A DNA stretch of 18,870 bases from Pelomonas sp041914785 (GTDB lineage Bacteria; Pseudomonadota; Gammaproteobacteria; Burkholderiales; Burkholderiaceae_C), in assembly GCA_041914785.1 (NCBI GenBank), contig JAYSCT010000091.1, positions 1 to 18,870 of the forward strand. Reading direction: 5' to 3'. A model generated the notes under the pieces. That model worked only from the letters and a program-made list of their open reading frames with translations, was not told the origin of the DNA and did not search any database. Position 1 is the stretch's first letter, and every line of letters begins with the position of its first letter. A program made the position numbers and the translations under genes. Shown here piece by piece: positions 16,851 to 18,870 of the stretch.

Positions 16851-17102
16851 TCACTTCTTGAGGTGAGCGAACTTGTTGCGGAACTTCTCGACGCGGCCGC
16901 CCAGGTTGTCCACGCTCTTCTGCGTGCCCGTGTAGAAGGGGTGCGACTCGCTGGTGGTTTCCAGCTTCACCAGCGGCAGGGTCTTGCCGTCGAGTTCGAT
17001 GGTTTCCTTGGTCTGGACGGTCGAGCGCGTCACGAACTGGAAGCCATTGGACAGGTCGACGAACACGACGTCGCGGTAGTTGGGGTGAATGCCTTCTTTC
17101 AT
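16851..17102 (-). CDS. rpmE2: 50S ribosomal protein L31, type B (zinc-independent)
   Basis: Ribosomal protein L31 of the large subunit, 83 residues. It begins MKEGIHPNYRDVVFVD and contains SHPFYTGTQKSVDNLGGRVEKFR, the type B signature. There is no cysteine in the protein, so it lacks the CxxC zinc site of type A L31 and is of the zinc-independent C-minus form. AAGAGG lies just upstream of the ATG. It is the next gene after rho on the same strand, across 140 bases, and has its own terminator. No clear Zur-like palindrome was noticed upstream. It may be the only L31 of this organism, which the window cannot show. Confidence 0.96.
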   Translation of the reverse strand: MKEGIHPNYRDVVFVDLSNGFQFVTRSTVQTKETIELDGKTLPLVKLETTSESHPFYTGTQKSVDNLGGRVEKFRNKFAHLKK

Positions 17103-17200
17103 GGGAACCTCTTGGCCTCTTACGGCGTAGTTTCGGGAGCCACGTCGACCGACATCGGTGGACGCACTTTCCGGGGTGTCAGGGCGGAAAACCAGCGATT

Positions 17201-17236
17201 CTAGCCGGCTTCCCTGCAGTTTGGCTAGTTCCGGCT
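17201..17236 (-). other. Overlapping inverted repeats downstream of rho
   Basis: Two pairings that exclude each other are visible between rho and rpmE2: CTAGCC (17201-17206) with GGCTAG (17223-17228), and AGCCGG (17203-17208) with CCGGCT (17231-17236). Neither has a T-tract on minus. TAGAAT (minus 17203-17198) in the same place is a possible -10 for rpmE2, without a clear -35. These could be a weak terminator, a 3'-end structure or chance. Confidence 0.3.
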
Positions 17237-17242
17237 GGAAGG

Positions 17243-18508
<1,266 letters not shown>

Positions 18509-18564
18509 GGGTGGATACCCGTCAGGGGCCGCAGCACCAGCCCAGGCGCTTGCGGCGTTGTCAC

Positions 18565-18647
18565 GGCTGCCCCAGGAAAGGACCGGAAGGGCCAGCGCTC
18601 AAACAGCGAGCGAAGCGGATTCAGGATTGGGGGAGGGGGAGCCGAGG
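18565..18647 (-). promoter_or_regulatory. Pyrimidine-rich rho leader, possible rut-like autoregulatory site
   Basis: On the minus strand the leader has a run of C and T with few G. It begins GGCTCCCCCTCCCCCAATCC (minus 18647-18628) and continues through CCGCTTCGCTCGC and CCCTTCCGGTCCTTTCCTGG. Rho prefers such RNA, and E. coli rho is autoregulated by Rho-dependent attenuation in its leader. Autoregulation here is inference from composition and position. Confidence 0.4.
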
Positions 18648-18695
18648 CCACGCTGGCTGGACTCCTGTTCAGAGCCCGGGGCGTGTTGGCTTTGG

Positions 18696-18738
18696 CTGCT
18701 GCGGCGTGACGCCGTGGGCGCCGAGAACGCCGCAGCAG
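18696..18738 (-). terminator. Large inverted repeat between trxA and rho
   Basis: CTGCTGCGGCGT (18696-18707) and ACGCCGCAGCAG (18727-18738) form a perfect 12-base-pair stem with a 19-base loop, beginning nine bases after the trxA stop. No T-tract follows on minus, so it is not a classical intrinsic terminator. It may protect the trxA mRNA 3' end or take part in control of rho. A shorter alternative stem, CGGCG/CGCCG (18703-18707 and 18711-18715), competes with it. Confidence 0.55.
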
Positions 18739-18747
18739 TTGGCGCGA

Positions 18748-18870
18748 TTATAGGTTCGCGTCGAGGAAGGCGGTCAACTGGGCCTTGGACAGGGCACCGA
18801 CCTTGGTGGCGGCGAGCTGGCCGTCCTTGAACAGCATCAGCGTCGGGATGCCGCGGATGCCGAACTTGGC
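18748..18870 (-). CDS. trxA: Thioredoxin, C-terminal part (5' end outside window)
   Basis: The last 40 codons of thioredoxin, the general protein disulfide reductase of the cytoplasm. Visible residues AKFGIRGIPTLMLFKDGQLA cover the cis-proline loop (GIPTLMLF), followed by the C-terminal helix VGALSKAQLTAFLDANL, which is the usual thioredoxin ending. The active-site CGPC lies beyond the window edge and cannot be checked. The gene precedes rho on the same strand, the same trxA-rho order as in E. coli and many proteobacteria. The stop is TAA. Confidence 0.95.
   Translation of the reverse strand, partial: AKFGIRGIPTLMLFKDGQLAATKVGALSKAQLTAFLDANL

Overview
This window is core chromosome of a high-GC beta-proteobacterium. 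The gene order (carB-greA, yhbY divergent from rlmE-ftsH-folP-glmM, then pstSCAB-phoU-phoB-phoR), the protein sequences and the heavy G/C bias at third codon positions suggest Burkholderiales of the Rubrivivax/Leptothrix/Roseateles kind. That placement is inference from gene content; no rRNA is present. I see no insertion sequence, prophage, CRISPR array or tRNA, and no gene-free stretch longer than about 240 bases.

Layout. Positions 1-2243 (+): the 3' end of carB, a hairpin terminator, greA, and a small membrane protein coupled to greA. Position 2221-2697 (-): yhbY, convergent with the membrane protein and divergent from rlmE. Positions 2718-7628 (+): rlmE, ftsH, a terminator, then the coupled pair folP-glmM. 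Position 7693-8172 (-): a FAS1 (fasciclin) lipoprotein, separated from glmM by a shared terminator. Positions 8399-15029 (+): the complete high-affinity phosphate transport and sensing operon pstS-pstC-pstA-pstB-phoU-phoB-phoR. Positions 15067-18870 (-): an ArnT-like membrane glycosyltransferase, the type B L31 gene rpmE2, rho, and the 3' end of trxA.

How the parts work together. GreA, YhbY, RlmE, FtsH and Rho serve transcription, ribosome maturation and proteostasis. FolP and GlmM supply folate and cell-wall amino sugar. In the Pho block PstSCAB imports phosphate, PhoU links transporter state to the PhoR kinase, and PhoB activates genes carrying Pho boxes. The 226-base gap between the lipoprotein gene and pstS holds two Pho-box-like arrays. 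One faces pstS and the other faces the lipoprotein gene, each exactly 10 bases upstream of a -10-like hexamer.

I found no previously undescribed multi-gene system. The most testable new observation is that the FAS1 lipoprotein looks like a member of the phosphate-starvation regulon. Smaller points of interest are hairpins placed immediately before greA and folP, the tiny divergent yhbY/rlmE promoter space, and the structured, pyrimidine-rich leader of rho.
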